A program made the translations under genes and the position numbers. A stretch of 7,876 bases of DNA, taken from Mucilaginibacter sp. GTDB taxonomy: Bacteria > Bacteroidota > Bacteroidia > Sphingobacteriales > Sphingobacteriaceae. Location of the stretch: positions 1-7,876 of the forward strand of contig JAFAKI010000251.1 in NCBI GenBank assembly GCA_019235595.1. Direction: 5' to 3'. The notes under the pieces were generated by a model, which saw only the letters and a list, made by a program, of their open reading frames with translations, searched no databases and was not told the DNA's origin. Below, piece after piece: positions 6,539 to 7,876 of this stretch. The stretch's first letter is position 1. Every line of letters starts with the position of its first letter.

Positions 6539-7157
6539 ATTAAAGGATGCCTGGAACAAGGATGATTCGGGCGATATGCGTTTACACCTTGATACAGCCA
6601 GCTTAAATAAAACCACTTCGGTACTGGGCCGGCTCAGGAAAAATATGAAAGCAGAACTTATTTCTCTGTTGATGTCCTATGTTATGATATTCGCAGTTTT
6701 GTTCTGGAATGTACGTTCGCCGCTATTCTTTAATATTACGGTGGTGCTACTATTTAGTTCGTTGGTCATAACCGTCTTTTATTTTTTCAGATTTTATGTC
6801 TTTTATAAATCCATTGGGCGATATGACCTGAGCATTGCCAATAGTATCAGAAAGATCACCTACGAGCTTGAGCTGAATACAGAGATATATAAAACATACA
6901 GCTTTTCTGCGATACCTTTGTCCGTCCTGACCGCTCTTGCCTTGATAGCAAGCAAAATAAGGTTTGATCATTTGAACAACGCCATCTTTACCAATAGCAG
7001 CCTGCTTCCTTTTGGTGTGATGCTATATATACTCGCCACAATACTGCTATCGTTTATTATTACTTATGTGTGCATCAACTTCCATGTGCGTACGAGTTAT
7101 GGTAAATACCTGACCGATTTGAAGCAGGTAACAAACGACCTTGGCGAACTATCCTGA
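6525..7157 (+). CDS. Four-helix membrane protein paired with the sigma factor, unknown function
   Basis: A protein of 210 residues without a family I can name. It has a hydrophilic N-terminus (1-42, beginning MNIDELKDAWNKDD and ending in basic RLRKNMK). Four hydrophobic helices lie at about 44-62, 67-90, 124-144 and 160-183, with a charged loop between the second and third and a short polar tail (184-210). Positive charges place the N-terminus, the middle loop and the C-terminus in the cytoplasm. The start overlaps the sigma gene by 14 bp, so translation is likely coupled. By context it may hold or modulate the sigma factor at the membrane, but it lacks the zinc HxxxCxxC motif of ZAS anti-sigma factors and has four membrane segments rather than one. 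It is followed by the rRNA promoter region, with no convincing terminator. Confidence 0.85.
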   Translation: MNIDELKDAWNKDDSGDMRLHLDTASLNKTTSVLGRLRKNMKAELISLLMSYVMIFAVLFWNVRSPLFFNITVVLLFSSLVITVFYFFRFYVFYKSIGRYDLSIANSIRKITYELELNTEIYKTYSFSAIPLSVLTALALIASKIRFDHLNNAIFTNSSLLPFGVMLYILATILLSFIITYVCINFHVRTSYGKYLTDLKQVTNDLGELS

Positions 7158-7238
7158 TCGGCAGAATAATAATTTGAAATTTTTCAGGCTGATTTGCAAA
7201 GTGTTATCAATACACCTGTATTTTTTCTTTGGCAAGTG

Positions 7239-7269
7239 TTTGCACAATTGAAAACTCTGCTTACCTTTG
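7239..7269 (+). promoter_or_regulatory. rRNA operon promoter P1
   Basis: TTTG (7239-7242), a 19-base spacer, then TACCTTTG (7262-7269) followed by CAG. This is a perfect Bacteroidota housekeeping promoter. It points toward the 16S gene, about 480 bases ahead. Confidence 0.85.
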
Positions 7270-7293
7270 CAGCCCGCAAATGAGGAAGCGGGT

Positions 7294-7304
7294 TGTTCTC
7301 TGAA
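7294..7304 (+). promoter_or_regulatory. boxA-like antitermination sequence in the P1 leader
   Basis: TGTTCTCTGAA resembles the rRNA boxA of Bacillus (TGTTCTTTGAA), with one mismatch. It begins 25 bases after the P1 -7 box, the expected early position for NusB/NusE (S10) loading. Only the sequence similarity supports it. Confidence 0.4.
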
Positions 7305-7342
7305 GGTTGAAAAAAGCGAAAAATAAAAAATAAAAAATATTT

Positions 7343-7373
7343 TTTGCGAATAAGAAAAAGGTTTCTACCTTTG
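7343..7373 (+). promoter_or_regulatory. rRNA operon promoter P2
   Basis: TTTG (7343-7346), 19 bases, then TACCTTTG (7366-7373) followed by CAGTCCC. It has the same spacing and the same -7 box as P1, 104 bp downstream of it. An A-tract-rich stretch at 7309-7345, almost free of G and C, lies just upstream and could act like an UP element. The start is expected near 7378. Confidence 0.9.
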
Positions 7374-7392
7374 CAGTCCCAAAACAAACGGG

Positions 7393-7403
7393 GCTCTTCA
7401 ACA
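7393..7403 (+). promoter_or_regulatory. boxA-like antitermination sequence in the P2 leader
   Basis: GCTCTTCAACA matches the E. coli rrn boxA core GCTCTTTAACA with one mismatch and starts 20 bases after the P2 -7 box. The P1 leader has a comparable site at a comparable distance, which strengthens both. A role in antitermination is inferred. Confidence 0.5.
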
Positions 7404-7410
7404 GAGAAAA

Positions 7411-7431
7411 AACCAGGAGCGATTCCTGGTT
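7411..7431 (+). other. Leader hairpin AACCAGGA/TCCTGGTT
   Basis: An 8-bp perfect stem (7411-7418 with 7424-7431) closes the loop GCGAT. An A-rich stretch rather than a T tract follows, so it is not a terminator. It may be a structural or processing element of the pre-rRNA. Confidence 0.6.
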
Positions 7432-7536
7432 AACAAAACTGAAAAATTGATCGTTTAAACGCGATAAATTATAATCCGAACCGCGAGGCAAGGAGATCAA
7501 GTTCTTTAGAAGGTTAGATAATTATGAGATGCAGCG

Positions 7537-7563
7537 GATTAAGAAGCTTCGGCTTTCTTAATC
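7537..7563 (+). other. TTCG-tetraloop hairpin in the rRNA leader
   Basis: GATTAAGAAGC (7537-7547) pairs with GCTTTCTTAATC (7552-7563) around a C(TTCG)G tetraloop, with a single bulged base. TTAAGAA could also pair with the later TTCTTAA at 7568-7574, giving an alternative fold. No T tract follows it, so a processing or folding role is more likely than termination. Confidence 0.65.
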
Positions 7564-7620
7564 AGAATTCTTAAAACAGGTAAGATAGAATCGGGGTAGT
7601 ACTGTATAAAGATACAAACA

Positions 7621-7690
7621 GTGATTAGAGACCAGCGATTAGAGATCAGGCTACTGATCACAGATCACCGGTTAACCAATCACTAAATAC
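7621..7690 (+). repeat. Heptameric repeat array 3 (inside the rRNA leader)
   Basis: TTAG, CCAG, TTAG and TCAG start at 7625, 7632, 7639 and 7646, every 7 bases; GATCACA and GATCACC units follow at 7656 and 7663. The segment ATCACCGGTTAAC (7664-7676) is also found in array 1 at 1727-1738, though the surrounding order differs. It is more degenerate than arrays 1 and 2 and is transcribed as part of pre-16S RNA. Confidence 0.65.
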
Positions 7691-7745
7691 AGATTATAAG
7701 ATTCTATTGAGTAAATAGGGTCAGAAGAATCAAACAAAACATTAT

Positions 7746-7876
<131 letters not shown>

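Larger units (their letters stand above)
7374..7745 (+). other. Pre-16S rRNA leader
   Basis: About 370 bases from the P2 start to the expected mature 16S end. They carry no convincing gene. In order they hold a boxA-like site (7393-7403), an 8-bp hairpin (7411-7431), a short palindrome CGTTTAAACG (7452-7461), a further boxA-like word GTTCTTTAGAA (7501-7511), a TTCG-capped hairpin (7537-7563), and the heptameric repeat array (7621-7690). The processing stem that joins both flanks of 16S cannot be judged because the 3' flank is outside the window. Confidence 0.75.

Noticed and set aside
7208..7230. Possible weak terminator after the membrane-protein gene (AATAC-ACCT-GTATT then a T run)
   Set aside because: The stem is only 5 bp and A/T-rich, too weak to support as an intrinsic terminator.
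7184..7500. Minus-strand open frames across the rRNA promoter region
   Set aside because: They are antisense to two consensus promoters and the leader, and their Phe-rich, low-complexity translations come from A-tracts.

Overview
The window looks like chromosomal DNA from a Bacteroidota member, most likely Sphingobacteriaceae (Mucilaginibacter/Pedobacter-like). Three things point there: the first ~130 bases of a 16S rRNA gene at the right end have a Sphingobacteriaceae-like V1 region; several promoters fit the Bacteroidota pattern TTTG-N19/20-TAnnTTTG; and the gene content (DUF4835/PorD, Bacteroidota-type omega and BamD, the CoaBC motif variants) is typical of the phylum. The family assignment is from memory of such sequences, not from a search.

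Left part (1-2203, minus strand): a two-gene BlaI/M56 (BlaR1-like) module. The repressor gene (1767-2141) has a promoter carrying two 16-bp TACGA-N6-TCGTA dyads, one filling the -33/-7 spacer and one abutting the -7 box, so autorepression is likely. The M56 metallopeptidase gene follows (1690 to beyond the left edge). It has a HELAH zinc site and a long charged tail built from degenerate ~23-residue repeats.

Centre (2389-5877, minus strand): a housekeeping block bamD - rpoZ - [terminator] - coaBC - porD. bamD and rpoZ are 8 bp apart, and coaBC and porD share an ATGA stop/start overlap. These genes serve outer-membrane protein assembly, RNA polymerase, coenzyme A synthesis and (by family) type IX secretion. 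The bamD promoter ends only 4 bases before the ATG, suggesting a leaderless message.

Right part (6023-7876, plus strand): an ECF-type sigma factor overlaps by 14 bp a four-helix membrane protein of unknown function. A ~590-bp region without genes follows, holding two tandem rRNA promoters and a long pre-16S leader with boxA-like sequences and hairpins, then the 5' end of 16S rRNA.

The least explained signal is a non-coding repeat family: short arrays in which TTAG (or CTAA) recurs about every 7 bases. Arrays lie at 1697-1777 and 2281-2384, in inverted orientation around the repressor gene, and a related, more degenerate one lies at 7621-7690 inside the rRNA leader. The first array even supplies the stop codon of the repressor gene. 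No CRISPR array, insertion sequence, tRNA or phage gene was seen.
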